The notes under the pieces: generated by a model
What the model saw: the letters and a program-made list of their open reading frames with translations, nothing else
The model's database searches: none
What the model was told of the DNA's origin: nothing
In this document: positions 22,504 to 34,965 of the stretch, piece by piece
Numbering within the stretch: the stretch's first letter is position 1
How the letters are laid out: each line of letters begins with the position of its first letter
Position numbers and translations under genes: made by a program
Origin: Cavia porcellus
Taxonomy: Eukaryota; Chordata; Mammalia; Rodentia; Caviidae
NCBI RefSeq assembly: GCF_034190915.1
Contig: NW_026947486.1
Coordinates: forward strand, 20,920,001 to 20,984,000
Direction of reading: 5' to 3'
DNA length: 64,000 nucleotides

Positions 22504-24825
22504 GAGGATATGGCATATTAAAATACAGCAATGCTTAGAGGAAAATTTATAGCACCAAACATTTACATTACAGAAAAGAAGAGTCTTAAATAAATGACCA
22601 ATGCTTCCATCTTAGGAAACCAGAGAAAAAGAAGCAATTCAAACACATTTAAGACAGAAGAGTAGAAACAGTAAGTATTGGAGCAGAAATCACTATAATA
22701 TGAAATAGAAAAAAAATCAATGAAATGAAAGGGTTTCTTGAAAATATTAGTGCAACTCTTAAACATCTACTCAGAATGATCAGGGCAAAAAAAGAGGAGA
22801 TACCATTTGCCAGTGTCAAGAACAAAAGCGAGAAAATTACTGCAGATTCCAGAAACATTAAAAAGGCTATGAAAGACTATTAAAAAATCAACTTAATGCC
22901 AATAAATCGGCACCATAGAAAAAAATGGGCAAATTATCTGAAAGAAATAAACTGCCAGACTCACTCTAGAAAAAGTAGGTAACCAGAATAGACTCATTAC
23001 TGAAAAACAAATTGAATTTATTTACAAATCTTTCCACAAAGTAAACTCATTACACAAATGGCTTCATTGATGAATTCTGCCAACAATTTAAGAAAAAAAA
23101 TAGGCAAATTCTTCCAGAATATAGATGAGGAAACATTTCTAATTAATGGTATGTGGCTAGCATTAGTCTCATATCCAAGAAAAAAAATAAAACAAAACAT
23201 ACTGGACGAGGTGGAACAAACGTGTTATTCTAGTTATTTGGGAGGCTGAGGCAGGAGAATTACAAGTTTGAGGCTAGCAGGGGCAACTTAGCAATACCTT
23301 GTTTCAAAATAAAATTAAAATGGCTGAGAATGTAGCTCAGTTGTAGAGCATTTGCCATTATCTTTTCAAGGCTCTGGCTTCAAACTCCAGTACTGCAAGA
23401 AAGAGAAGAGAAAAAAAAAAAAAAAAAAACTTAAAAAACCCAAACCTGCAACCTGTACCCATCACAAAATTTTAGCAAATCATCAACCACATCATGAACA
23501 AGTGATATAATTGAAGAATACAAGGAGTTCACATTTGAATTTAACATTTGAATGTAATTCACCATGTTAAAACATGAAAAAATTATACTATAGGTTGTTT
23601 TGGTAGATTCACAAAAAGCATTTTATAAAATTAAACATTCCTTCCTCAATAAACTAGGAAAAGGGAAATTTCTTCAACTTGCTAAAGGTCATCCACAAAA
23701 CTTTATGCATAGCATCTTATGTATGATGAAATATTGAATGTTTATCCCCCAGATGATAAAGAAGGAAAGGATATCTGCTCTCCACTTATATTCATTATTT
23801 TACTGGAGGTTCTAAGGCACAACAAAGATAGGCAAAGAAGGTAAAGAGATACAGAGCAGAAAATAAGTAAAATTCTCTTGATAATTCAGATGATAGGATA
23901 GTCTCTATGGAAAATCCTGAGTCTACAAATGGAACTAATAAATGAATTCAGCAATGTTACTGAGTATAAAATTCATGTACAACAGTCAATTATATTTCCA
24001 TATGCTTGTTGCAAAATATCAGAGATTCATTTTTAAAAAGTATCCCATTTACTATTATATCAGAATATATAAAATACTTAGAAATAAAAACCCAACAAAA
24101 TATGTGCAAGATTTGTACAACAAAAACTAAAAAAAAATTGCTAAAAGAAATTATGAAAGACTTATGTAAATTGGAAGGTCTATCATGATCATGAATTTGA
24201 AGATTTAATATTGTTAGGATATCAGCTGTTCCCAAATTGATCTATAAATTCAATATATTCCTACTCAAAATCCCATCAGAATTTTTGGTAGAAATTGACA
24301 AACTGATTCTAAAATTCATATCTTACTAACAAACATCTAGAATAGTTAAATACATTTTTGAAAACAGAAGAATGTTGGAATACTTACAGCAACAGACCTC
24401 AAGATTTATTAGAAAGGTACAATGATCAAGGCATTGTGGTATTGGCATGAATACAGCTAAACAGACCAATGGAACAGAATATAGAGTCCAAATATAGGCC
24501 CACAGAATTGATTTTTGACAAAGATGTAGAGGCAATTCATTAGCAAAAGAATAACATTTTCAACAAATGGTGCTTAAATAATTAGGTATTCATATGCAAA
24601 AATAAACTGTTACATGTCTCTTTCTGTTTTAAAAAATTAAGTCAAAATAGTTATAGGCCTAAATGAAAATTCTAAAGCTGTAAGAATTCTAGAAAAACAT
24701 AGTAGAAATATTTTTTAATAAATCTTGGATAAGGTACATATTTCTTATCTAAAATACCATAAAAATAAATTGGTCCATTAGAAAATAAATTCATAATCTG
24801 GACTTTGTCAAAATTAAAATCTTTT
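22504..24825 (+). mobile_element. L1 ORF2 remnant (largest in the window)
   Basis: From AGAGGAAAATTTATAGCACC through GATTCACAAAAAGCATTTTA and the RT-palm side, to CTCAAGATTTATTAGAAAGG. Broken by stops and a B1+ID dimer at 23.2-23.4 kb, so inactive. Confidence 0.78.
23195..23431 (+). mobile_element. B1+ID dimeric SINE
   Basis: B1-like part (TTATTTGGGAGGCTGAGGCA) followed by an ID-like part (GAATGTAGCTCAGTTGTAGA ... TTCAAACTCCAGTACTGC) and a long A run. It interrupts L1 ORF2-derived sequence. Confidence 0.75.
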
Positions 24826-24914
24826 GGGGCTGGGGGTTTAGCTCAACGGTATAGGTGCCTGCCTTGTAAGCACGCCGTCATGAGTTCCATTCCCAATACC
24901 AATAAAAAAAAGTT
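24826..24914 (+). mobile_element. ID-like SINE
   Basis: GGGGCTGGGGGTTTAGCTCA with a diverged anticodon arm (GCCTTGTAAGCACGCCG) and CCAATA(A)n tail. It is inserted in L1 ORF2-derived sequence. Confidence 0.82.
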
Positions 24915-25690
24915 AAAATATGTTGTTTTTTAGAAAGACATTGCTAAGAGAATAAAAATGCAAGTTGATGTCTATGTTGAAATATTTGTAAATCCTTATG
25001 CAACAAAGGACTTTTAGCCAAAATATAACTTTCAAAAGCTAAATAGACCAGTAACAATTACATATATCAAATTGGTACTAAAAAATCCCTTAAAAGAAGG
25101 CTAGAATGATTTTACCATAGCTTTCTCAAGCAAACCGTCTAAAAACTATGTAATTCCAACTTTCCTAGTTACTAGAGAAATCTTACACATTTTTTGAAGC
25201 TAGAATAATCTTGGTGCCCAAATCTGATTGAGGTGGTACAAGAAAAATTTCTACACCAAACTGGATTGTAAGTGTACATGAAAACTCCTAGCTAAAATGT
25301 AAGCAGATTTATTCTCTAATAACCATTTTAAAAATATTATTATTTTATCTGATATTGGAAGTTTCAATGAACACACTATGATGCTAAAAGAGAAAAAAGG
25401 AACGAATATTGAAGAAGACAAAATTGAAATTTATAGATGATATTGGTATTTAAAGAGCCTATGGGCATCTGTAAACAAAATATTAGAATAAGATAATTCA
25501 ACAATGTTGCTATGTATATATATATATAAATATAAAGTATGCACACATATATAACAATAGTTTCTACATAGTAACAATTAGTTAAAATGTAATTTTAAAG
25601 AAGGATCTCATTTCCGATAAAATAAAACCTTATAAGGTATCTAGGAATAAATCTAAACCCAGTATTTTATTTAAGATACATATAGATTAT
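24915..25690 (+). mobile_element. L1 remnants continuing after the ID insertion
   Basis: Decayed ORF2-like sequence (CAACAAAGGACTTTTAGCCA) followed by another L1 fragment (TAAGGTATCTAGGAATAAAT) and a (TA)n stretch at 25,512-25,530. Confidence 0.5.
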
Positions 25691-25739
25691 CCCTTTAAAA
25701 TTTATGTTCTCTATCTATACTTTTATCTCCACTCTATCA

Positions 25740-26863
25740 AAATGTTGAGCTCATAGTATGTTCTGGGTAATGTTCTTCATTCTATTAGAGATGTAGTGAT
25801 AAAAAAACAAAGTTCTAGCCTTTGTGAAACACATTCTAGTAGAAGGAAGGTTTAATAAAATAAGTAAATGTACAAAATTGTAAAAACTTAAGGGGATAGA
25901 TGATGAAGAGGGTAGTACTGAGAAGGAGTGGTAGAAGAAAAGGTGAATACATAGAACAGGGACTCAATCGCAGGGAGAGAGCTTACCAAAGGGATATTTG
26001 GGAACAACAGGGGGAGTTTCTATAGGAAGGGAGAGAGGGAGGGGGAGAGAGAGAGAGAGAGACAGGCAGAGAGAGAGAGAGAGACAGAGACAGAGAGAGA
26101 GCCCTGAGGCAGGAAGAGAATGGAAGGTCTAAAAACAGAAACACAAAGTCACTGTGGCTAGAGAAATTGATGAAGTAGAAAATGGTGGGAGTTTAGAAAG
26201 AATTATGCATGGAATAGATCATAAAGACCTTCCTGTAGGCCCTCATAAGTAATGCAGATTTACTTTTGAGGTGATAATGGGGATGTCATTGAAGAATTTT
26301 GAACAGAGGAGTGGCATACTTTGATTCTTGTTAATCATTTACTTCTGTTTTGCAGGTAGAATACAGAGTGGTGTGGGTAGAATCTGGATCAGTTAGAATA
26401 CTGTGTTGCAATAAACCAAATGAGAGATCATGATGTCTAGGAATAGTGTGGTAGGGGCAAAATGTGGTGGGAAGTGGTATAGTTCTGGGCATATTTTGAA
26501 GAGAAAACAAATGTTTTGTTAATACGTAGTTTGGGTATGGGTTGTGAGGAAAAAGTCAAGGAGATTTGGGGCTATAGTGGAGTTAAATTTATGGCCAGGG
26601 TATTTTGGTTCAAGTAACTGGAAGGATAGTTTTCCAACAACTGAGATGAGGCTTGTTGGGCAGGGTCTGATTTTGAGGAAAAATTGGGGCTTAAATGTTT
26701 AATATGTATTTTCAAGCTGAAATGCCGAGAAGGCAGTTACCTACACAGTGTGAAGTCTAGCAAGAAGGTAGACCAAGACAAATTTGGAAGTATCGCCTTA
26801 CTGATGGTAACTGAAGCCATGAAAACTGGATAAGTCACCTGGAGAAAAGTCAAAAAGAACTGA
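25740..26863 (-). mobile_element. Inverted L2 LINE
   Basis: Reverse-complement L2 word order: CATTCTAGTAGAAGGAAGG, GAACAGAGGAGTGGCATACT, GGCATATTTTGAAGAG, GTAACTGGAAGGATAGTTTT, GCCGAGAAGGCAGTTACCTA. A (GA)n stretch at 26,036-26,102 interrupts it. Confidence 0.7.
26036..26102. repeat. (GA)n-rich microsatellite
   Basis: Runs of GA with short interruptions (GGCAGA, GACAGA). Confidence 0.9.
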
Positions 26864-27070
26864 AGGTGCATATCTGCAATCCTAGCCATTTGGGAGGCTG
26901 TGGCAGGAAGACTGCAAGTTTGAGGCCAGTTTGGGTAACTTAGACCCTGTGTAAAAAAAAAAAAAACACAAATGGCTGGGGGTGTAACCCAGTGACAGAG
27001 CTCTTGCCTGGTATGTGCAAGGCTGTGGGTTCAAAATCCAGCATTAAAAATTAAAAAAACAAACAAAAAC
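26864..27070 (+). mobile_element. B1+ID dimeric SINE
   Basis: CAATCCTAGCCATTTGGGAG ... A run ... GGCTGGGGGTGTAACCCAGT ... GGGTTCAAAATCCAGC. It is followed directly by a (CA)n microsatellite that may have grown from its tail. Confidence 0.75.
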
Positions 27071-27077
27071 AATCCCC

Positions 27078-27078
<1 letters not shown>

Positions 27079-27130
<52 letters not shown>
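27079..27130. repeat. (CA)n microsatellite
   Basis: About 25 uninterrupted CA units following a B1+ID tail. Confidence 0.95.
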
Positions 27131-27132
<2 letters not shown>

Positions 27133-27299
27133 CCCAAGCCAACAAAGCAAAAAACTCCAAAAAAAGCACCACACCCCCACACACATAAAACCCAAAACAG
27201 AACAAAAGTAGAAACAACTCTTCAGTTATTAAGCACCATCTTAACCCTTGTGTTCTTGTGCAGATACGGTTTTAGAGCTAAGTAGTTTACTCTATACTT

Positions 27300-27600
27300 T
27301 TTCCTATTTGGCTTGATCTTTTTTACTTTTTTTAAATTTAAAATTGACACATAATTACACATATTTATGAGGTACAATGAAAGTGTATGTATACAATGTG
27401 TAATGATCAGTGCAGTGATTAGCATGTCTATCATTTTGAACATCTATCGTTTCTTTGTACCAGGAGCATTCAAAATGTTCTCATTTAGGTCTTTTGAAAT
27501 CTACAATAAATTACTGTTAACTATACTCATTGTACTCTGCTATGGAACACTAGAAGGTATTTTTTCTAAGTGTATTTTTATACTTGATGACTAACCTATC
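27300..27600. mobile_element. L1-type 3' UTR remnant
   Basis: AATTGACACATAATTACACATATTTATG and TTGAACATCTATCGTTTCTT resemble a common L1 3' UTR segment, which recurs more weakly at 33,035-33,110. Confidence 0.4.
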
Positions 27601-28409
27601 TTTAACACCTCCTCCCTACTTGCCTTCAAGCCTCTCATGACCACTATTCTACTCTCTACTTCTATGAAGTCAACTACTTAACTACTGCATACAATTTTGG
27701 GCTGCTTCCTATACCTCCTGTGGAAAATTCCACTAAGTCCCTTGTCTCTGCCATCCTCAGTTTCTCACAGTTAGGTACATTAGGTACATATCAGGTCTCA
27801 CAGTTAGGTACATGAGGTATACAGTTTCCTCATCTATGGTCAGTCTAGTTTCAATTCCTCAAACGATACACACTGGAAACATGAAAAGTTTCAGAAAGAT
27901 GAAGGTTTTTTTCTGGTGGGGTATAAAATAAGTTATGGTTTGGAAATACAACTCTGTGCCTCTGCACTGCCAGGATGGAAGGGAAGCCCTGAAACACCTA
28001 CCTACTTCTCCCTCTCAGCACCCACATAGCCATAAAGTTCTCTATACACTGTAACTTTATTAATGTGTGTCATCATGAACTCTGGGACTCTTTGATCACC
28101 ACCCAAGTGTCTTCTGTTCTGAACTCCCACCCCTGCATGCAATTTGGTGTATTTCCTTAACCCATCTCTACCTCTTCTTGGCTTTCTTCAGATCCTGAAA
28201 TCCTTGTGTTGTATTTTCTTAAGGCCATAGTCCTTGTTTTCCCAGCGTGATTTCAGTTTATGTATGGTGTGTCACCGTCCTGCTTAGTTTTGCATCTGCC
28301 GTTCTCAAAAGGCTTCCGGATAGGATCAGAAAATATATAGACACCTTTCTGAGAATACATCAGCAAAATCTGCTATCTCCTTTTTTGTTTTCTGAATGTT
28401 CCCTTTATC
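27601..28409. other. No gene recognised
   Basis: Moderately GC sequence with a local direct repeat TCTCACAGTTAGGTACAT (27,764 and 27,796). No family recognised. Confidence 0.4.
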
Positions 28410-28615
28410 TTTGTTGTACAGGGGATGAAATCCAGGGATGCATGCATGCTAGGGAAACACTCTATCACTGAGCTATACTTTAAGCCCTTTAAAAAACTAT
28501 TTTATTTTGAGACAGTAGCTTGGTAAATTGCTCGGGCTGGCTTTAAACTTGTAGTTCTCCTGCCTCAGCTTCCCAAATAGCTGGGATTATACGCATGCTC
28601 CACTGTACTCAGCTC
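28410..28615 (-). mobile_element. B1+ID dimeric SINE
   Basis: In reverse: ID part (CTCTATCACTGAGCTATACT) then B1 part (TTTGAGACAGTAGCTTGG ... GCTGGGATTATACGCATGC). Confidence 0.72.
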
Positions 28616-28832
28616 TCTCTCATCTTGATTTAACTAAAATCTAGACCTATCCAAGGACCTACAGACCTCTTTGCCTAAGGTCCCTCACTGCTGCTACCAC
28701 ATTATTCTCCTTTTCTCTTTCCTAAAAATCCCCATCTGTTATTTTCTATCTCTGAATGAATATATTGGCCACTTCCCTACCTTGTTGTTAACTACAGAAT
28801 CTCAGGTACCCTTCCAGCTTCTCCTGTGTTTT

Positions 28833-28912
28833 ATTTTTTTGTCCTGGGGATCAAACTCATGACCTCACACTTGTCAGGGCAGGCGCTTATGCCACTGAGC
28901 TAACCCCCCAGC
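28833..28912 (-). mobile_element. ID-like SINE
   Basis: Reverse orientation; TCCTGGGGATCAAACTCATG, GCGCTTATGCCACTGAGCTA. Member of the GGCATAAGCGC subfamily with a rearranged anticodon arm (TGTCAGGGCAGGCGC). Confidence 0.8.
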
Positions 28913-28924
28913 ATTCTCCAGTAT

Positions 28925-29650
28925 TTTACCTTTTGACTTACTGTTTCTTTCTGCAATTAATTCTGTCATTCTTTACTATCCCAATATATCAACACCTGAT
29001 CCTTCCAACACTATCCTTCTTCTAATTGCAGCCCCTTGCTTCTAGTTTATCAATGACTCCTGCTCCTTTCCTATATTCCCCCAGAAAAACAGAATGACAC
29101 TTTCACTTTAAATTCAAGACCATAAACCTCAAGTGGGCATTTAAGTTGCCAGGAAATAACATAATATTATCCTAGTCCATTTACTCAGATGGTTTCCTAG
29201 AAAACTATTTCATACCTTCTCTCTCCCCTCAAACCTCTATCACCTCTGCACGTATCCTCATTCTTGGCCCCTGATCTTGCTCCAGTTTCACTGAGAAAAT
29301 AAGGCCAACTAGAAAATATAGCTCACAGATTTCTACCCCTGCATCTCCTTGCCTACCTAACTCTGTGCGTATACTCTACCCTTTCCACTATTACTATGCA
29401 TGAACTGTCCCTGCTCCTAGTAAGCCTAACCCCTCCATTTGTTAGTGAGTTCCCATTTCCTTCTGGCAATTTCTTCCTCTTTTGCTTCTGTAGTATAAAA
29501 CTTTCCCACTACAGGTTCTTTTCCATCACCTTCAATTATGCTATTACTTCCATTAATTTTTTTTTTTCTTTTGAGTCACCATCCTTTGCTCACAATCCAC
29601 CCCATTTCTCTCCTCCCCTTTACAGGATAATACCTCTCTAAAATTGTCCT
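28925..29650 (+). mobile_element. L2 LINE, first segment
   Basis: GGCCCCTGATCTTGCTCCAG, ACTGAGAAAATAAGGCCAAC and GAACTGTCCCTGCTCCTAGT correspond to the L2 region just before the RT domain, plus strand. All frames are closed. Confidence 0.6.
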
Positions 29651-30020
29651 TACCCAATGCCTGTAATTCCTCTTTTCCCATTCTTTTTAACTTTTAATTT
29701 TGAAACAATTAAAGATCCACAAGAAATTGCAAAAATATGTAGGTCTCTGTGTGAGCCAACAGCAATCAAGATACAGCAATCAAGATCCATTGCCATAGAC
29801 ATCTTCCTGCTATCCATTTCTAAGCACACCCACTCCCCTCCCACCCACAAGCCCTAGCCCCTGGCAACCAGTAATCTGTTCTTCATCTCTATAATTTTCT
29901 GATTTAGAAAATGTGTAAATGGAATCCTACAATACGTGACCTTTTGAGCTTGTTTTCATGCATTCACCATAATGTCATTGAAATTCATTTGTTAATGGAT
30001 GTCTCTCTCACTCCCCCGCT
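29651..30020 (-). mobile_element. Inverted L1M, left part
   Basis: TGGAATCCTACAATACGTGA and the preceding polypyrimidine-rich stretch fit an inverted L1M 3' region. It resumes at 30,860 after an unrelated insert. Confidence 0.5.
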
Positions 30021-30859
30021 CCCTTCCTTTCGCTTACATTTATGTGCAAAAAGGGAGGAGGAGGCAGTGCACAGGGGCAATGGCAGCATTGGGAGGCACC
30101 ACAGGTCCTGAAGGTATATCTAGGACAAAGTCAGGTATGGTGCCAATCTTTTTTGGCTACCTAACCGTGCTCCATGGTGCTGTGGTTAGAGGCAGAGGTT
30201 AGGTAGTTCTTCACGGAGGATTCTCAGTACAGTGATCTTTACTAATGCAATAGTTTATAGGCAGCATCTGGTAGGTGGAAGGGCTGAGGTCAGTCTGGTT
30301 GGGCAGCATGGTGTTTTTACTTTATGCAGCATCTGCAGCTGACCACAGGCCTTCACTAGCCCAGGAGAATCTAATCTATCTCCTATGCTGTAGAGTTCTT
30401 GCTGAGCTCCTTAGCTAGAATGTGTTTATGCAGGTGCTCACAGGGATATTTGCCTAGCACAACAGGCACTTGTCTGTCAAAAAGTCTCCTTAGCTACTGG
30501 CAGGTACATATATAATAGTAGTGAAGGTTCAGTCTCAGTCAGCTATCAGGACACATGGTGTCCATACCTTACACCTCAGGGGCTTGGCATCCTGGGACAT
30601 GAGGCTCGGTATTTTGCTCTTTTGCAAGTAGTATGGTTCAAGAGGCTCCTCATGACTTTCTGGCCAGGGTGAAATTCTCCAGGTTGCTCATCTAGTACAT
30701 GTACAGCTGGGTGCTGCAGGACCATGCTGGTCAGCTCACTGGCCTTGGGATCCACAAGAAGCTCTTTTGGCAGAAGGCTGACACCAGGTGGCCACTGTGG
30801 TGACATAAAGCAGTCACAAGACCCTTCTGTTCCTTCTCACACACACCCTTGAGTTTGTT
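30021..30859 (-). other. Unrecognised ~0.8-kb segment inserted in L1M; possible degraded retrocopy
   Basis: Sequence unlike the flanking L1M. On the minus strand 30,806-30,576 there is a 76-codon frame (starts [10 protein letters not shown], contains [16 protein letters not shown]). I do not recognise it. No clear poly-A tail, duplication or splice site is visible. It could be a decayed retrocopy, an LTR, or an unlisted repeat. Confidence 0.35.
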
Positions 30860-31204
30860 CTATGGTAAGTGTATGTTCTGTTTAAGAAACTGCTATATTG
30901 TCTCTGGAAGAATATCTTTATACACTCCAGAGCAGCTCTACCATTTTATGATCCTACCAGAAATGTGTGAAACATCCAATTTGTTTGCATCCATGCCAGT
31001 ATGTAGTATTATAACTCCTTTTTGATTTAACTGTTCTAGTAGATATGCGGTGATGCCACATTGTGGCCTTATTTTGAATTTCCCTAATGACTAGTGATGT
31101 TGAGCATCTTTTTCTATGTGTAGTTGTCAATTGCATAACCTCTTCAGAGACATGCCCCTTGAAATCTTTTGCTCATTTTAAATATTTTTTGTTTGTTTTC
31201 TTTT
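30860..31204 (-). mobile_element. Inverted L1M, right part
   Basis: ATGGTAAGTGTATGTTCTG, TTAAGAAACTGCTATATTG and CCCTAATGACTAGTGATGTT follow L1M antisense order from where the left part stopped. Confidence 0.65.
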
Positions 31205-32620
31205 AGTGTTCAATTTTGAGTGTACTTTGTGTGTTCAATTCTTTCAGCACCCAAAAAAAGTTAAGCCACTTCCTCTGGCATGCATGATTTCTGATGGAAA
31301 ATGTCTTTATTCTAATTGTTTTTCTCCTCTATGTAAATGTCATTTCTCACTTGTTGCTTTCAAGATTTTGTTTTGCAGGTGGAAGTGACTTCTCTTATTT
31401 TTTCTTGTAATTATTTTATATTAATTTTACATAATAATGGGTTTCAATGAGCTATTTCCACACATGCATATAAGTGTGCACTGACCCAGTCTGCTCTTAT
31501 GCACTCTCCCACTCCTCTTTCCATTCTGTATTAATTGCTATTCTACATTCAGACTGAGTTTTTTATTAGTACATATTTGTCATACATATTGATCACATTC
31601 ATCTTGGGGCAGATTGACTTTCTTTTAACGCTTTCATTTATGAAGGAGAGTATGTGATACTTGTTTTTCTATCATCTGGCTTATTTCATTTAATATAAAT
31701 TCCTCTATTTCCTTCCATTTTGTTGCAAGTGGCAGCATTTCATTATTCCTATGGCTGAATAATATTCCATACCACATTTTATTACCTGTTCATCTGTTGA
31801 TAGGTGCTTAGGTTGATGAATAGTGACACAATAAATGTTTCGCTTTGGTATTCTGATTTCAAGGTATTTTCTTTGTCTTTAGTTTTCAAAAGTTTGCCAT
31901 ATCTTGGCATGGGTTTCTTCAGGTTTATTCTGTTCAGGTTTTGTTCAGCTGTTGAATTTATAGACAAATTTCCCAGATTTTGGAATGCACCAATCATTAT
32001 TTCCTCAAATACATTTTAAGCCCCACATTTTCCTGTCTCCCTCTAGGTCTTCTAGTGTACAAAAATTGGATCTTTTGACATAATTCCATAGGCTCCAGAG
32101 TCACTGCTCATTTAAAAAATCTAGTCATTTTCTGTATGTTGTTCAAACTGCATAGTTTCTATAGTTTGGTTTTCTAATTTGCTCACTATTTCCTCCATAT
32201 TCTCCATTCTGCTGTTTAGTTCCTTTAATGAGATTTCAAACTTTAATTATTGTAAGTTTTGTTTCTAAAATTTCCATTTGGCTCTTCTTTATATCATTTA
32301 TTTCTTTGCTGAGACTATTTTTCATTCATTTTAAGCCTGTTGATAATTGCTGTTTGAGGCATTTTTGCATTGGATGCTTCAAAATATTGGTAAATATAGT
32401 TCTAACATCTGTGTTACATGGGCCTTGGTGTCTGCTGATTGTTTTTTGTTACTTGAGATTCTTCTGGTTCTTGTTATGACAAGTGATATTTGTTTGTATT
32501 TAAATCTTCTGTTTTAACTTGCCTCCCCTGATACCATACTGGGAAGGGAACACTGGCTTGTTATGCTAGTTGGAGATGGTAGACTATGTTCCCTACCTTG
32601 TTTTCACTATGGGACAGAAG
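31205..32620 (-). mobile_element. Ancient HAL1/L1M ORF1 plus 5' region, with a nested L1 3' end
   Basis: TTTCTGATGGAAAATGTCTT, TTGTCTTTAGTTTTCAAAAG, AATTTCCATTTGGCTCTTC and TTAAATCTTCTGTTTTAACT follow the reverse-complement order of old HAL1/L1M ORF1. A younger L1 3' end (about 31,386-31,850, minus; GAATAATATTCCATACCACA) splits it. All reading frames are broken, in contrast to the intact ORF1s at 57-58 and 62-63 kb. Confidence 0.6.
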
Positions 32621-32689
32621 AGGCACTTTGTTCCTATTGAGAAAGAGTGAAAATTTAAGGTCTCTGCTAGGCCTGAACCGATTGCACTC

Positions 32690-33560
32690 AAGCACTATGC
32701 CATTCCTCAAATTCCAACCTCCCTAGTTGATCTGCCTTCTTTCAGAATCTTCTTAGTTCACTTTATAGTTAACATGTAGAGAGTTTTATTAGCAAAAGGA
32801 ATAAGGATGATTTCATTAACTCGACCTCATGTACAAACAGAAGCTTCATCTTTTCCATTTTCTCCTACACCCCTGCTTATTACGGTTTCAGCTTCTATGA
32901 CTACAGGTATGAATATTGTCATTATCTCCAGTGACCTCCACATTGCCAAATCCAATGCCATCCTCAGTAAGTTGATCACTACCTTCTTTTTTTACTTATT
33001 CCTTTTTAAATTTTTAAAAATTTATTTTAAATACATTATTTTTAATTGGCACATAGTAACTACACATATGTATGAGGTACAATGTAACATACAACATATA
33101 CAACATGCATACAATGCGTAATTATTAAATTAGGGTAAAACATCATTTCTTTGGGATGGAAACATTTAAAATCCTTGCTAGTAGCTATTTTGAAATATAC
33201 AGATAATTGTTGGCAACCATTCCTTCCTTCCTGAAGCACTTTCTTCCCTGATTTCCAGGATATCATGCTGTTCTGGATTTATCTCACAGCTATTTTCTTA
33301 GTTTTCTCTTCAGTTTCTCCTCAGCCGCCTGATCTCTAAATGTGTGAGTGTCTCAGAGTTCAGCTTTGTCCTCTTTTCTCCTCTGTTTCTCTGCTCTTCT
33401 TTGATCATTTCATTTTATCTCATGGTTTTAAATACATCTGCTGTTACCTTTCAAATGTTATATCTCTGATCAGAGCATTTGCTTTACATTATAGCTTGCG
33501 CTTAATTTCTCTACATACGTATCCTATATATTTTAAATTTAAAAATGCTAAAAAGCTGTT
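32690..33560 (+). mobile_element. L2 LINE, middle segment, with an L1-like insert
   Basis: TTATCTCCAGTGACCTCCAC and CATTGCCAAATCCAATGCCA, then after an AT-rich L1-like insert (about 32,990-33,220) TCTCATGGTTTTAAATACAT, are consistent with L2 RT-region sequence. Strongly decayed. Confidence 0.5.
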
Positions 33561-33750
33561 CACCTGATTTGTTGCACAGTGTACACATGTATAGAAGCAT
33601 CATATTGTATCACATGAATATGCACAATTATTATGTTTCAGTTAAAAACAAAATAAATCTTTTAAAACACAGAAAAATGTTAACAGTGGATGAATCTGGG
33701 TAAAGGGTATATGTATGTTTTTTGTAGTTCTTCAAATTTTGCAACTTTAG

Positions 33751-33862
33751 AGGCTGGATATGGTGGTTCACACATGTAATCCCAACTTTCCAACCTGGGA
33801 CAGGAGGACCATGAGTTCCAGCCTGTCCTGGGCTACATAGTGAGACCCTATCTCAAAAAATT
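33751..33862 (+). mobile_element. B1 SINE
   Basis: GGATATGGTGGTTCACACAT ... GGGCTACATAGTGAGACCCT; lacks the internal duplication or has lost it. Confidence 0.8.
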
Positions 33863-33884
33863 TTTGTTTTGTAACTTTGTTTTT

Positions 33885-33967
33885 CTGTACTCTCACAGAC
33901 TGAACCTGGGGCTTTGTGCATATGAGGCAAACATTCTTTCACTGAACTATATATACCCCAGGCCTTA
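33885..33967 (-). mobile_element. Degenerate ID SINE
   Basis: Reverse complement resembling an ID unit (CTGAACCTGGGGCTTTGTGC ... CACTGAACTATATATACCCC), directly downstream of a B1. The pair could be a dimer in opposing orientation or two insertions. Confidence 0.5.
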
Positions 33968-34049
33968 GATTTTGCAACTTGACTGTTACCTTGAAATCAG
34001 TTCCTAGTAAAAAGAGTTTTTGAAAGGGCAAACAAATGAACATAAGGTT

Positions 34050-34965
34050 AAAAAAACCCTGGAATTCTGATCTTTATCCTCCTCAAACTGCTTTGTCCTT
34101 CATTATTCCTACTTTCTCAACCCACAAACCTTGGGATCATTCTTGATCTCTTTCTTTCTCTAATTCCACATCCAATCCATCAGCAAATCCGGATGGTGCA
34201 ACCTTGTAGACAAATGTACAATCTGACCTCTTCTTATCACCCTCACTGTTATCGCCTTGGTCCCAGTTACTATTATCTCTTGCCTAGGTTGCTGAAATCA
34301 TCTCCTAACTGATGCTGTTTCTTCCACCTTTGCCCTTCTATGTAACTCAGTAACCAAACCAATCTTTTAAAGAGGAAATTCAGACCCTGTCACTGTTTTC
34401 TGAAGCCCTCTCATAGCTCCCAAGTCATGGCTTAAATAAGAGCAAAAGTCAAAGTCCTTATATGGTTGGGCACGACTTGATCCACTGTTAGTTCTCTGAC
34501 CATGTCACCGTCTTCCGTTCTCTTTGCTACCCTGTTTCTGTTACACTGTTCTTCTCAGTCACAGCAGGCACATAGCCATCTGAGAGCTTTTCCACTGCTT
34601 TCCCTCAACCTAAGCTACAAGTCCTTCCTCCAGGTCCTGGCCTGGTGTTTTCTCTTACTTTCCTCAAGTTCTTCCTCCAAATGCCACCTTCTCAAGTGGC
34701 TCCTTCTCTCAAGATCTTTTCTGATTTCTCTGTTTTAAGCTATGCTCCTCTGGAAAACTTATTCATCCCTTTGCAGCTTAATTTCTTTCATAGCCCTTAA
34801 TTTCTATGTGTAGCACACACTAATTTTTATCTATTCACCACCTGCCATCACTCCCACTCCCTGAAAATGTACGCTCAGCAGTGGCACAGACTTTTGTCTT
34901 TTTGTTGTATTTTTTTGTACTTAGTAAGTATTCAATGTATAAATAAGTGAATATATCACCTTAGA
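34050..34965 (+). mobile_element. L2 LINE, 3' segment
   Basis: CTTGGGATCATTCTTGATCT, CACATCCAATCCATCAGCAA, CTTGCCTAGGTTGCTGAAAT, AGCAAAAGTCAAAGTCCTTA and CAAATGCCACCTTCTCAAGT are in canonical L2 order, ending in TATTCAATGTATAAATAAGTG. Inactive. Confidence 0.8.
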
